From Acanthaster planci (taxonomy: Eukaryota > Echinodermata > Asteroidea > Valvatida > Acanthasteridae), in the NCBI RefSeq assembly GCF_001949145.1, contig NW_019091439.1, forward strand, positions 62,188 through 78,308: a stretch of DNA of 16,121 nucleotides, written 5' to 3'. Both the position numbers and the translations under genes were made by a program. The notes under the pieces were generated by a model. The model worked only from the letters and a program-made list of their open reading frames with translations, had not been told where the DNA came from and ran no database searches. Positions 1 to 9,786 of this stretch are shown piece after piece (within the stretch, counting starts at the first letter, position 1; every line of letters begins with the position of its first letter).

Positions 1-198
1 TATCACCAACAGATAATGTATCACAAACAGATAATGAACTATAATGTACTACCCAACGGATGATGTATCGGCAACAGATAATGTACTACCCAACAGGTAA
101 TGTACTAGCCAACAGATAATGTATCACCAACAGATAATTTACTAGCCAGCAGATAATGTACTGGCCAACGGGTAATGTGTCACAAATGGATAATATAT
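1..198. repeat. Minisatellite, 18-19 bp unit, about 11 copies
   Basis: Tandem units of 18 or 19 bases, most ending in CAGATAATG, run from the first base. A typical unit is TATCACCAACAGATAATG, alternating with a form that starts TACTAGCC or TACTACCC. One unit is shortened (near 37-46). The array decays after about 198 into weaker echoes (GATGTGTCACCTG, GATGTATCAAAAATTGACAG) up to about 345. It begins at the window edge, so its true length is unknown. There is no spacer/repeat alternation and no coding potential. Confidence 0.85.
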
Positions 199-1077
199 CG
201 CTGATTGACTAATAGTGTAGTAATTAAAATTCTTATCAACGATGTGTCACCTGTTGACCTATGATGTAGTTTACAAAAACTCTAACTGAAAACGTTTCAC
301 CTGTGGATTGATGTATCAAAAATTGACAGTAATGGATCAGTATGGGGAAATGGTATGTATAGTATAGTTCGGACTACAACATTATAGCCAAACTTTCTGT
401 GCTTTTCAATATATTTGTTGTGTTTTAAGCAAACCTTGAAAGGAAGTGATGTCCTGTAATGAATGAATTTGCTTGTTTGCATTTGCGCGCCTGCATACAG
501 CTTAAAAGGTGACTTTTAACAATGCACTAATGGCATCTAACAGTTCAAAATCTTTTGAATGATTACTCATAAATCCAGTGATGTACCAGCTACTACGTAT
601 TACAAGCTTTTTTTTACTTGTCCAGTTTACGGGTAGCTGTGTGATACTGCTGCAGGTGACTGGTCACATCCTAGATGGCCATACGCCACTCTACATATGT
701 GAACTAGTGATGTGTGGTGTTGAGATTATTATTCATTAACTGCATTTGCAAAAGCACATGAGAATGCATACTTTGTCCCTCTTTCTCTAGAACTGCATTA
801 GTTACAAGACAGCACAAGTCCAACTTTGATCAGCATCCAATCAAAATTAGTTTTGGACAGCCTTTTATGACATCATTGGCCTAATATGGAATATAAGGGC
901 ATGGTTCTTGGAGATTGGCATACATAGTGCTTGTCTGGATACATAGCACAAGTGGATGTGAGATTTAGAGTTGTTATTCAGCAGGAATACCATACCTTGC
1001 ATGTTCTTGGTTGATAATTACTAAATTCTCACCACATGGGTTTTACAACCATCGTGTGATGCGGGGCCATGGTAAGT

Positions 1078-1152
1078 TTAGTGTACATGTACATGTTCAT
1101 GTGCGCACCTTCATGTACACATGTACAGTGTACATGTATACACACACATGTG
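1078..1152. repeat. TACATGT/alternating purine-pyrimidine patch
   Basis: Several overlapping copies of TACATG/CATGTA and a CACACACATG run occur within about 75 bases (GTGTACATGTACATG, then CATGTACACATGTACAG, then TACATGTATACACACAC). The patch is largely self-complementary and alternates purine and pyrimidine. TACATGTA-like words recur elsewhere in the window (2971-2980, 3072-3080, 3351-3360, 9783-9790, 10075-10081), so they look like a genome-wide compositional habit rather than a site. Confidence 0.6.
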
Positions 1153-2635
1153 CCTTGCCAGGAGTGGGTACAGCCTGATTCATTATCCATTTTTCATTGT
1201 GTTCGCCTTTTCATGAAGTTTTCTGGCATGCATTCCGTGCACTATTGATGCCATGCCATATTAAAGCCAAATATCTGCACCGACCAGTTTGATAGGTTCA
1301 GTTAAAAGATGACATGTTCAGTGATTTTTGGTTTGGTTCGGTGGTTCGGCTGCAGCACTAGATAACGTCCCAATACTTCACAATGGAACATAGTCAAAAT
1401 CAGTTTTATGAATGTAACCGTATCCCAAAAGAGATTTTGGGTTACAATTTAAAAAAAATTTTTTTATGACTGTTTTGACTTTTCTACTGGTAAGCAGTGT
1501 TCCAGTGGTGAACCTTTGATCTATTGCCCATTCCTTTTGTCAAGTAGCCTTCTCTTTCTTCAGTTTATTTTTAATGTTCCTGCTTTCTTAGGAGATCACA
1601 GAATGCTCTTTGTATCCACTGCCTTTAATCTTTGACTAGTACACTAGTGTGTACACTCCCAGTAAATTTTATAGGAGATCAGCAGGATGTTGAGACACTT
1701 AATCCCTAGTTGTTGTTGTTCACACCTTACTCCAAGCTGTGAAAGCCATAAACTTCTGCTGAGTGTTCATCTGCCTAGATACTAAATGACCAATAAGTAT
1801 TGGAGTCATGTGTGACATTTTTTAAGTTGTCCAATGAGAGCCTGACCTAGTCATGTGGTAAGGGCATGTTCTGGCTGGCAGTTTGCCCCAGAGTTTTGGC
1901 AAGCTTGGCATTCCAAACTTTGCCATTGTGCTGACTACAAGCCTGCCGAATTTTGTCTGCGCTCTGTACCATTTTTCTTTGAACCGGAGGACCGCAACCT
2001 CCAAGTCTTCCCCTTATGTTCACGAGTGTTGGCTCTCTATCTTAGTTACTGAACTCCATGTTCTGAAAGATGGTCTGGAGGAGAGTCTCTGCAGTCCACC
2101 TGAAGAGCTGTCCCCTGGCATCCCAGCCACTGAGCTACTGTGACTTGCAGACACAGCACAAGTACACCAAGGCATCTGTGGCATTAATCACCAGCATCAA
2201 TCTTGCAAGATATGCATGTATTCCTTTGCATTACATTTCTTCTGCTGAACTTTTGCTCTTCACTTTTGCCAACTGGCTACACAATATGACAGACTCCTGT
2301 TCTCCCACCTTGGAACGACTCGTCGCAACTCATCTCTACATCTAGAACTTTGGCGCCATTTTTTCCTTGAGCTCAAAGTGTATTCTAACTTAACTGGATC
2401 TTGAATTTTCTGTAAATCTCCTATTTTAATTTATGGCCATCTGAATAGGTGTTCTCTGGATTTACTTCATATTTCTCATATTGATTGGCTTGTCTGTTCC
2501 TTCTAATGAAGCAAAATCTCTTTTGTGTGTAAAGCCTGAATTGTGTGAGGTCAAGGTCAAGAGTTTTTTCAAAAGGGACTGAAATTTATACAAAATGTGG
2601 TTCCTGCTTTTTTGAAATGTGAACCACGGGCTACG

Positions 2636-2788
2636 TGAACTTGTGTGCTTAGCTTCATATTAACAGATTTAAAATTCCATAAATTTTACATTTCCTGTTC
2701 CACAGGTATAATTAAGTGTTCTGAACTTCTGTGCTTAGCCTTTATCCCAATTGATTTAAAAGTCCACACAATTTACTATTTCTGCCAC
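2636..2788. repeat. Diverged 86-bp tandem duplication
   Basis: The segment starting TGAACTTGTGTGCTTAGC at 2636 recurs 86 bases later as TGAACTTCTGTGCTTAGC at 2722. Both continue with a shared pattern: GATTTAAAA, then a TCCA(T/C)A-A-ATTTTAC-like stretch, then TTTC(C)TG-CCAC. The two copies differ at many positions, so the duplication is old. A third, weaker copy may precede it (around 2536-2612, with TGAATTGTGTG and TTCCTGCTTTT). Confidence 0.6.
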
Positions 2789-2981
2789 ATAATTTCCAGC
2801 ATAATTCAGTGAGCATGAAGGTTTTAGAATGGTACCCCTAACAAGTAGACATGCAGCCCCTTCTGTCACATGTTATTGAGTCTACATGTAGATGCTAAGA
2901 TTGAAGGCGGGTGTCATGCTTTGCTGTACTGCCCTGTTGCCTGGTAGTTAGTGTGTGTACTGTATATTACGATACATGTAC

Positions 2982-3142
2982 TTCATCGGTTTCCCCATGA
3001 AGTGACGTACTGTATAGGATAGTTTTGGTGCACCACGAAGTGATTACCATCCACTGACTTTGTACACGCAATACATGTACGTCAGTTTGTGGTGCGGCAA
3101 CTATCCATGATATGTCACTTTGTGGTGAAACCAACGACTTCA
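2982..3142. repeat. Imperfect inverted repeat (foldback, MITE-like), about 60-nt arms
   Basis: The left arm (about 2982-3042) and the reverse complement of the right arm (about 3081-3142) share, in order, a TC(A/G)T(C/T)GGTTTC block, AAGTGAC, GGATAGTT and GCACCAC. The loop is only about 40 bases, so the transcript could fold into a long imperfect hairpin. There is no open frame, and no target-site duplication was established. It could be a small non-autonomous DNA transposon or simply a local inverted duplication. Confidence 0.6.
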
Positions 3143-3205
3143 TGGAACATTGACCTGCAATAAGCCTTTTGCGAGTTAAATTTGAATAAAATCTTGTTCT
3201 TTAAA

Positions 3206-3474
3206 TTCACTTAAGGGTAATTTCAAAAATTAGGGATCCAAAAGTGTGACATTCTTGTGTCCCTGTTACATCTGACCTATCTTATTTGACATGGAAATAT
3301 CACTGGAATTGATTTCAAACTATTACTATTTGTTTGGCAGGTAATTTACATTACATGTAATTCATCACTCTTGGAAATTAGAAAATGTGTTCTGAATTTA
3401 CAAAATCATGTGTAAGATGTCACAGGGACACCAAAAAAATGGACCCCTAATTTCTGGCATTACGCTTGAACATA
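3206..3474. repeat. Imperfect inverted repeat, second foldback element
   Basis: The left arm (about 3206-3277) reads GGTAATTTCAAAAATTAGGG, then ATCCA, then TGTCCCTGTTACATCT. The reverse complement of the right arm (about 3412-3474) reads CGTAATGCCAGAAATTAGGG, then GTCCA, then TGTCCCTGTGACATCT. The arms are about 55-65 nt and separated by about 135 nt of AT-rich sequence. The outer ends keep matching weakly (TTAAGGGTAA against TTCAAGCGTAA). It lies only about 60 bases downstream of the other foldback element, with different arm sequence, so it is not a copy of it. Confidence 0.6.
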
Positions 3475-4018
3475 ACATTGTGAATTCTCTATACTAAAGG
3501 CACTGTTGTTATATCTCCTGATTTAGGGCAAGATTTTGCTTAGTTACATAAGAGATGCCTTGCAACAATATACTTTTTACAGTGGATAAGAAGGGCACAA
3601 AGGAACCAGTCCATTCCAGAGACGGTGGTCGCTGTGCAAAAGCTTGCGCCAAATCACGACATAAAGTATAGCAACAGTCTTATCAAGATGTAGCAACAGT
3701 CTTAATGTTAACGTGCAATCTGATAATTCAGTGTACCAGATTTTATTCAAATTGAACTTGCAAAAGGCTTTAATATTGGAATGTGTTTGGGCCATGAACA
3801 TTTATGAATTTCATTACCAACAAAATTTATGCGGTCACATGAATAGGGACTTACAAAATCTAATGAATTCAGCAGCAGTCTTGTATGAAATGTTGATTCA
3901 TCAAAGATATGATACATTCCTTGAAAATTCTCACTTTGTACCTTTTATTGTTTCTAGTCTGCACATGTCATGTCAAGATATCCAAATGCCTGACTATCTA
4001 CCTTTTCATTTTGGCCAG

Positions 4019-4243
4019 ACTGGTCCAGAACTACTCCCACGCTGTGCAATGCTGAGTCTCTTGACTCATCTAATTGGCATCAGTGGACCTGTCCTACAGC
4101 AGACAGCTACCAATGCATTGGTCAATTTGTGTCATAGCGCCGGGGGCATGGAAGGATGCACTATAGCAGAACAAGATGAGATTGATGTCTTGTTAAATGC
4201 CTTACAGTCTCCTTGCTTTGCTGTGAGGGAAGCTGCTCTCAAG
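4019..4243 (+). CDS. GCN1: GCN1 internal exon a (HEAT-repeat region)
   Basis: First recognisable exon of GCN1, the large scaffold that binds translating or collided ribosomes and, with the ABCF partner GCN20/ABCF3, lets GCN2 sense uncharged tRNA and phosphorylate eIF2-alpha. Its 75 codons include TGPELLPRCAML, an NALVNLCHSAGG helix and DVLLNALQSPC followed by VREAALK, the known GCN1 pattern of paired HEAT helices. The acceptor is the AG at 4017-4018 after a pyrimidine-rich tract (CTACCTTTTCATTTTGGCC). The donor is AAG|GTAAGG at 4244. The exon starts and ends in phase 0. An AG at 4027-4028 is a possible alternative acceptor but would remove the conserved TGPE and shift phase. The open frame continues both upstream and downstream into intron by chance. 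Confidence 0.88.
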
Positions 4244-4500
4244 GTAAGGAGTGGCATAGTAAGAGTAATTATGAGACTACTTAGTTCCAAGCACGAATCC
4301 TTGGGTCTATTTATTACATATCTGTCAAGGATTTCACAGTGTCATGCACACAATCCTGTCTTCACACAGAATGGTTAAGAGTTTATATTTCATATTGAGA
4401 ATTTTCATACTTAGGTTTAGGAAGACTAGGGTCTCATTTAGACTGCAGCCAAAACTGTAAATACATGTAATGTGTAAACAAAGTTCTTCCTTGTTACTAG
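4244..4500 (+). other. GCN1 intron a-b (257 bp)
   Basis: Begins GTAAGG and ends TTCCTTGTTACTAG. The GCN1 frame stays open until 4378, then stops. Otherwise it is AT-rich and featureless. Confidence 0.85.
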
Positions 4501-4628
4501 GGTCTGAGAGAACTGAATGAAGTCCTGCCTACAATGGATACAGACAGAGAGCATGCATTGAATCTGATGCATAGGGTTCTCATAGCCAGACAAGATCCAG
4601 AAGACACAGTCACGATGCTAGCTGATGA
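4501..4628 (+). CDS. GCN1: GCN1 internal exon b
   Basis: Encodes GLRELNEVLPTMDTDREHAL, then NLMHRVLIARQDPEDTV and TMLADE. This corresponds to the GCN1 segment with a GLxELxxVLP helix, an acidic linker and the NLxxRLW-type helix before the LAxxLW motif, which is completed in the next exon. It enters in phase 0 after TTGTTACTAG. It leaves after GA in phase 2 at GTAAGT (4629-4634), a consensus donor. The match to vertebrate GCN1 is looser here than in the flanking exons, which fits a less conserved linker between HEAT repeats. At 128 bases it is one of the shortest exons in the window. Confidence 0.83.
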
Positions 4629-5783
4629 GTAAGTGGAAGAAATGTAAAACCATCCAGTCTAGGGGCTTGCAATGTTAGTGTGGAAAGCAAAGCAAGAGTT
4701 AGTTGCTAAAGTAAAGATGTCTGTAAGAGGTGTTTCCTGGACACTTTGTGAACTAATGGCTTGGAATGATTTTCAGCGTCCATATTTCTTTGTGATATTT
4801 TCAGAAAGCTACATTTCTAAGCCTAGTTCCCAAAAAGAAAAGCTTAGGTTCAAGTCTTTGATGAAATTTAAATAGCAACTATGCCTTGTTAATTCATGTG
4901 AGACAATCTAAGAAATGTTCAACCTAAAATTTATCTAAAACACGGACACTTCAGGATAGTTGCTTAATGGAGTAGTACTTGATGGAGCATTTTACAATGT
5001 GGCATATTTTTATGGCATGAAAAGGTAATTTGAAACGTTATTTGGTTGTTGGAAAAATGTTTGTAACTGAAAGAGCAGACATTTGTGCTTGGGTTAATCA
5101 CATGAAAATAGATAATTCAAAGCCACAAGGGATGTTTTGTGCAAAGTGTGTCTGAAAAGAATCTGCTGAAAGTGGTTTGAATATTGCACAGACATGTCAA
5201 AATGATGTATGAGCAGGGATTTGCTACAATTCCACAAGGTCAAAAGTCATGTTGCTTTAAAATGACCTTTTTTTGTGCCTTTAAAAGTTTGCATGTCCTT
5301 TTTATCGTTTTCGGTATATCAGGAAGATCTCATTTGTTTGGCTGCATTTTTCACATTTAAGCTTGTTGGAAGGAGCAAAAGATCTTTTACTTTATTAATA
5401 TGTTGTGGAATGTAAACAACAAAACACAAATTTCTCTTCATATAATGGGCCAAACTCTAAAGTAAAGCTTGATGTTTTCTAACACATGAATAAGATGTTT
5501 GCTGATTGTAAAGTCTTTTGGAAGGCCGTACCCTATACCGTGACTACACCACATCACTGGGAAACTAAGCCCTTATGTATTCAGCATGAGTATTTCAAAT
5601 GCAGCATTTCACATTCAGATGTCAGATTCAGCATTTCAAATCTCTTCTTAACCCTCATCTTCGTTATGGAAAGGCTGTTCAACTATAAAATGAATTTGAT
5701 GTTGCCACAGGTGCTGTCTGATCCACAAATTCTACTTGAGCCCAAGAGAATGACATAACTCTTATTGCTGTGTGGTTTTGCAG
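4629..5783 (+). other. GCN1 intron b-c (1,155 bp)
   Basis: Bounded by GTAAGT and TGTGTGGTTTTGCAG. Open frames at 4672-4875 and 5486-5758 match nothing recognised and lack splice context. No repeat was identified; the intron is AT-rich non-coding sequence. Confidence 0.8.
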
Positions 5784-5973
5784 GTTGTGGAATGAAGCAG
5801 GTCTCGTTATTGACCGTGACCTTTGCTCCCTGACTATTGAAGATGTCATTCACACTGAGGATGTAATTCGTCAGTCAGCTGCACTATCACTTGCTTCACT
5901 CCTCGATGAATACCCAGAATATGTGGAGGAAACGCTGACAAAGCTCTTTAAACTCCATAAAGACAAACTACAT
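5784..5973 (+). CDS. GCN1: GCN1 internal exon c
   Basis: The first G completes the split glutamate codon, followed by LWNEAGLVIDRDLCSLTIED, then VIRQSAALSLASLL and KLFKLHKDKLH. The LW-x5-DLCSLxIxDV motif and the following VRQxxAxAL helix are hallmarks of GCN1 just before its PPPVLDxLGRVI motif, which opens the next exon. It enters in phase 2 at GTTTTGCAG|G and exits in phase 0 at CAT|GTTAGT, a slightly weaker donor. The stop seen in the raw frame (5980-5982) lies inside the intron. Placement is secure because both neighbours join in frame to the expected protein order. Confidence 0.9.
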
Positions 5974-6457
5974 GTTAGTTAAATACCTTTACTGCATGCA
6001 TTCTGTCTTTGGCCACTCTGAGCATAATTCTATTTTCATTTACCTTCTGGGATTTCTTGTCAAAAACAATTGACAATTGATAATGTACTTACAGTGTTGT
6101 CTACCGACCTTTTCTTTATAAAAATGCTTGATCTACCTCAACTCATATGGCATGGAGTATGTTATCCAAGTTTTATCTGAATATGGAGGACTTGCAGCTA
6201 GAATAAGGCATGTCTAAAATCTACATTTTGAGAAAAGCTCAAATTCCTGTTAAAAAAAATGAAAAACTTAAAAAAAATACTTGTCAAAACATGTGTAATC
6301 AAAATGTTGATATACAGGACACAGACTTCTTGCACAGAAGCAATGTCCAAAATTATGGACAGAACACACTATAATAACTCTAATTGGATGTACCATCTCA
6401 TTTCAAAGCCTTAATATAACACACATTCTCATTTCCTCTTTGTATATTGTCCTTCAG
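5974..6457 (+). other. GCN1 intron c-d (484 bp)
   Basis: Begins GTTAGT and ends TGTATATTGTCCTTCAG. AT-rich, with A-runs near 6251-6282. No gene, RNA or repeat was recognised. Confidence 0.8.
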
Positions 6458-6694
6458 ATTCCTCCACCTGTCCTGGACAGCCTTGGTCGTGTCATTTCAG
6501 AATCACCACCCGACCAGTACCCAGCCCGCAGTGGGATTGGCGGTGCCCTCGGCAAGATATCCCCCTACCTCATCAAGGGCCAAGTCTTGGAGATGATTGA
6601 GTTTTTTGTATCTGAGGGTCTGAATGATCGTAATGAGGAGGTTCGTCAAGTCATGCTGCAGGCTGCAACAGCAGTCATAGACAACCATGGCAAG
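6458..6694 (+). CDS. GCN1: GCN1 internal exon d
   Basis: 79 codons beginning IPPPVLDSLGRVISESPPDQ, continuing through ARSGIGGALGKISPYL and VLEMIEFFVSEGLNDRNEEV, and ending TAVIDNHGK. The PPPVLDxLGRVISESPPDQ block is among the most recognisable stretches of metazoan GCN1, and LNDRxxEVRxxMLxAA is a typical HEAT helix B. It lies at the approach to the eEF3-like HEAT region that contacts ribosome and GCN20 in yeast Gcn1. Acceptor GTCCTTCAG|ATT and donor AAG|GTAAGA are both strong, and phases are 0/0. A minus-strand open frame across it (6503-6703) is a shadow. Confidence 0.93.
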
Positions 6695-7759
6695 GTAAGA
6701 CATGTCATAAACATCATGGGGTTGTTGAAATGTAGAAATGTGAACAAAAGTGGGAAATGTACCAATCAGGGCACAACATACGTAGTTGTTTTATAAAGCG
6801 CACATATCCAGCCCTAATACTGGTGCTCAAAGCACTGTGTCATTTTTTCCTTCTGCTCACTGGGCCTTTAAACATTCCTGTAACCATTTCAGCTCCATGG
6901 GGAGTATGCAGCTTGATTGCTGCTGTGTCAGGTGCAGACAGCTCAAAATTTTATTGGCAAGTTAGAAAAAGAAATAACAAATTAAAATAAATAAAAAAAC
7001 AAATCCTTATGTCTTTTCTGTCTTCACAAAACACCTTTCAACAAACTTTTCTCACGTTAAATGCTTGTTTTTATGTTTTCCTACTTACATTTGCCATTTT
7101 GAAAAGAAACCTCTGAGTTCCCATTTGTTTTTTTGCTGTCGCGGAGGTGAAAACTGGAGCAAAGCACAGTGCATTAAACAAAGCTGCACTGATTCCTGCC
7201 GTGCCGCGCCCATGCAAAAGAACATGTGATGGAAATGTTGCATCCAGTCCATACATGCACTGTACGTTCCGGTCGATTACTCTACATTGGCTGTACACAC
7301 ACGCAACCCTAAAGCTGCAGGTTGAAAAAATATCGATGTTGCAAGAGGATTTCTGCAAGTTGATTCACAGAACTTGGTCTCATGTCTGTGTATGTATTTT
7401 CTGTGTTCATGAGGTTAATTTGAGGTTGTTTTGCTCGTACTTGAAGCGAGCATGTTTCAACAAATATCCTGCCATGGCACAAGGTTTATCGCTTGCCAGT
7501 CTGGATGCATCACACATGCTTACCACACGAGACTTGGACATCATTGGCCAGTTTGCCGTTGTGATTACCTGACTAGCGTTATGTGAATTGTCCATAATTC
7601 TTGTGACTTGTTGACTGTATTTGGAAGTTACAAATCCTAAGTAGCCACATTTCCTCATGACGACTGAACACAGGGAGGTTCTGTAATGGTAGAAGTCTTA
7701 TAGGCCAGTTCTTTGCACAATAGTTAGCACAGTATATCTCTGCTCCTCTTCCATTGTAG
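6695..7759 (+). other. GCN1 intron d-e (1,065 bp)
   Basis: Bounded by GTAAGA and TGCTCCTCTTCCATTGTAG. It carries open frames on both strands (plus 7147-7572; minus 7071-7358 and 7407-7658) that are long for an intron but match no family I know. Part of the region (about 7130-7330) is more GC-rich than the rest of the intron, with GTGCCGCGCCCATGC. An old mobile element is possible but not shown. Confidence 0.75.
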
Positions 7760-7954
7760 GACAATGTAGCCGTGCTCCTTCCAGTCTTTGAGAAGTTCCT
7801 TGATGAAGCACCTAACACCTCATCCTACGATGCAGTGCGACACAGTGTGGTCATATTGATGGGATCACTGGCAAGACATCTGGACAAATCAGACCCAAAG
7901 GTCAAGCCAATTGTTGCCAAGTTGATAGAAGCTCTATCTACACCTTCCCAACAG
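7760..7954 (+). CDS. GCN1: GCN1 internal exon e (eEF3-like HEAT region)
   Basis: 65 codons: DNVAVLLPVFEKFLDEAP, then SSYDAVRHSVVILMGSLARH and LDKSDPKVKPIVAKLIEAL, ending STPSQQ. The YDAVRxSVVxLMGSLAxHLDKSDPKVKPIVAKLI block is almost unchanged from vertebrates. It forms the first HEAT repeats of the region homologous to the N-terminal HEAT domain of elongation factor 3, which contacts the ribosome in family members. It starts in phase 0 after CCATTGTAG and ends CAG|GTAAAC in phase 0. The next exon, 3.6 kb away, resumes with VQEAVANCLPPLV exactly as expected. Confidence 0.94.
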
Positions 7955-8468
7955 GTAAACAGTGCATCATTGACTGGATGCAATAGGGCAAAGTGTGTTA
8001 ACTATAAAGTATGTGACATTATTTGGAGTAGCTTTGGAGTAAACCATGAACCCCCAACTTCCCTGTACCTAGCACAAATGGCAACATTTTGTCCTCAAGA
8101 GACTTTAGTATGACACAAATAAACAAGTGTAAATGAACCAGAATCAAAATGTCATTTTCTAATTTGGAGCTGCTGCATGTATTTTATAACTGCATTAGTA
8201 GCAGTGTACTGCTGTAATGCTATTTAAATAAACTGTAAAAAACTTACTGAGAGTTAGTCTGTTGGCCCTGATACAAGTTTCAACCAAAGAAATGCTTAAC
8301 TTGCCCAGCCTGCTACAAGCCATTTCAAAGAACATTATGCAATCTTTTAGACCTTCAACTACATACTTTAAAATCACTGAAATTCTGTAAGTGAAGATAC
8401 AATTTACATTGGTTTGGCAATTCATGAATTTTTTTCTGATATAACGAAAAGTAGTACATTCATATCAC

Positions 8469-8670
8469 TTAACCACTTCCTGCCGGGTGCCTTTTGAAAA
8501 TGCATGTTTTCAACAATCTTCAAAATTCTTATCTTTCTTTCCTGAATGCTTGAACCCCATTGGGTGTTTGTCTGGTTGCTACTCTAATCTGACAGACAAC
8601 ATCTATTGATAACTGAGTATTTCAGCTACACCTGCCGCCTTGTAAAAAGAGCCCACTTTCCTGCGTTCAC
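8469..8670 (+). mobile_element. TTAA-bounded repeat end, copy 1 (piggyBac-like MITE candidate)
   Basis: TTAA at 8469-8472 is followed by CCACTTCCTGCCGGG. A copy at 15807 begins TTAACCACTTCATGCCGGG. The two also share an inner GTTTTCAA/TTCAAAA(A)TTC stretch and a GAGTATTTCAG-----CCTGC-GCCTTGTAAA-AGAGCCCA block (about 8613-8655 here). A TTAA target plus a C-rich terminal sequence is typical of piggyBac-family transposons, so this may be the left end of a non-autonomous member. No transposase and no matching right end (GGCAGGAAGTGG then TTAA) were found, so the class is tentative; the repeat itself is solid. Confidence 0.5.
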
Positions 8671-8749
8671 CTACCCCTGCCCAGTCTACGTATGCAAATT
8701 TCCCATGTTCCTATTACAATTCACTGAAAAGACTTAATTATGCATTCTG
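8671..8749 (+). repeat. Left arm of 79-nt inverted repeat
   Basis: Starts CTACCCCTGCCCAGTCTACG. Its reverse complement matches 10855-10933 at about 69 of 79 positions without gaps, including ATGGGAAATTTGCATA and GAATTGTAATAGG. It directly follows the TTAA-bounded repeat. Weaker similarity may extend inward to about 8790. Confidence 0.8.
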
Positions 8750-9786
8750 CCCCTTGACCCTCCACAATGCACTGCGATCCTGCCGCCATGTTCTTCCTCT
8801 TTTCTCAGCGCCTATCGTTTATGGACGTGTCTCTTATGGCATTTTCAGAGTTTCGAGTTCCGTACCTTTCGCGCTTGTGAATTGACTTGATTTCTGTTAC
8901 GAATAAAGAGTGATTTCTTATCTATTGGTAAGTGTGCTTATTTTCGTATATGGGGCGAGTAAACTTACTTCCCTGTTAGCCGGATCTGGGCTTTTGACAT
9001 TCAACCCCAGTCCCCGTGCTCTGAAGTCCTCTGGCGGTCTCTCAGCTACTACCAGCACCTACTGTGGAAGACGTGTATTCATCGGTATGGCTCCCCATGC
9101 CTGCGGTGCCAGCTACAATGACCACCACACGCCATGAACTACATCTGTCAGAGGAACTTCATAGCGGTTCACTCAGGTGTGACTTCTGGCTACTTGCTAG
9201 GGCTATCCGACCAGGGTGTTTCCATCTCAGCTCCCCGGCGGCTCGACGGGCTTCGACCTATCATGACCTGCATTCCAGACATACTGCTGATTTTCCAGAT
9301 TTTAAGGTTCTTCCTTCGGGTTCTACGACCAGATTACCACACATAAGAAGCGTAAATGCAAGATACCTCGCTCTACACCTAGGTAAGATATTTCTTCATC
9401 GGGTTTGATGATGACGGTCCACTCCCTCGGAGATGCTGTCTGCTTTAGCCAGCCGCCTTGAGTCAATCTCCACTCCCCAGCGACTGCCCCGGATCCAGAT
9501 GCCCTGTGTGAGGATCTTCTTCCGGATTTGCAGCCGACTCCGCTTCCGACTTAAGATCCAGTTTCATCTCCGGCTTCACTTCCAGCCCCATTGGTCTGTT
9601 TAATACACAACGGCCCCCTTTTACACATGTATTCTTTTAATTTAATTTGCACTTTCAATAGTAATAATGAAAATAATAATTCTTCAACTTAACCAGGTTT
9701 TACTTACAACTCACATCTAGCCCCACCCCTACGCCTCTGCCTTGATCTGTCCAGTTTTTGGGGCATCCAGGCATGCTGGAACTACA

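Larger units (their letters stand above)
1..4018 (+). other. Non-coding upstream stretch, probably the preceding GCN1 intron
   Basis: No exon of GCN1 or of another gene could be recognised in these 4 kb. The first certain exon begins at 4019 in the middle of the GCN1 protein, so an upstream exon must exist, and the simplest reading is that it lies before this window. Short open frames at about 1855-2345 match nothing I know. Apart from the repeats listed separately, the stretch is AT-rich single-copy-looking DNA with homopolymer runs such as the A/T tract near 1450-1467. Confidence 0.6.

Noticed and set aside
1-198. CRISPR-like array
   Set aside because: The units abut directly without unique spacers, are too short and vary in length; it is a eukaryotic minisatellite.
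3577-3801. Minus-strand open frame upstream of exon a
   Set aside because: No recognisable family and no splice or start context; it spans the 14-bp direct repeat and looks like chance.
3713-4018. 5' extension of exon a to the upstream ATG
   Set aside because: The frame is open, but the residues before TGPELLPR do not resemble GCN1, and a good pyrimidine tract plus AG lies at 4018.
4029-4243. Alternative acceptor at 4027-4028 for exon a
   Set aside because: It would delete the conserved TGP residues and leave a phase that needs an unusual upstream exon end.
6503-6703. Minus-strand frame across exon d
   Set aside because: It is the shadow of a strongly conserved plus-strand GCN1 exon.
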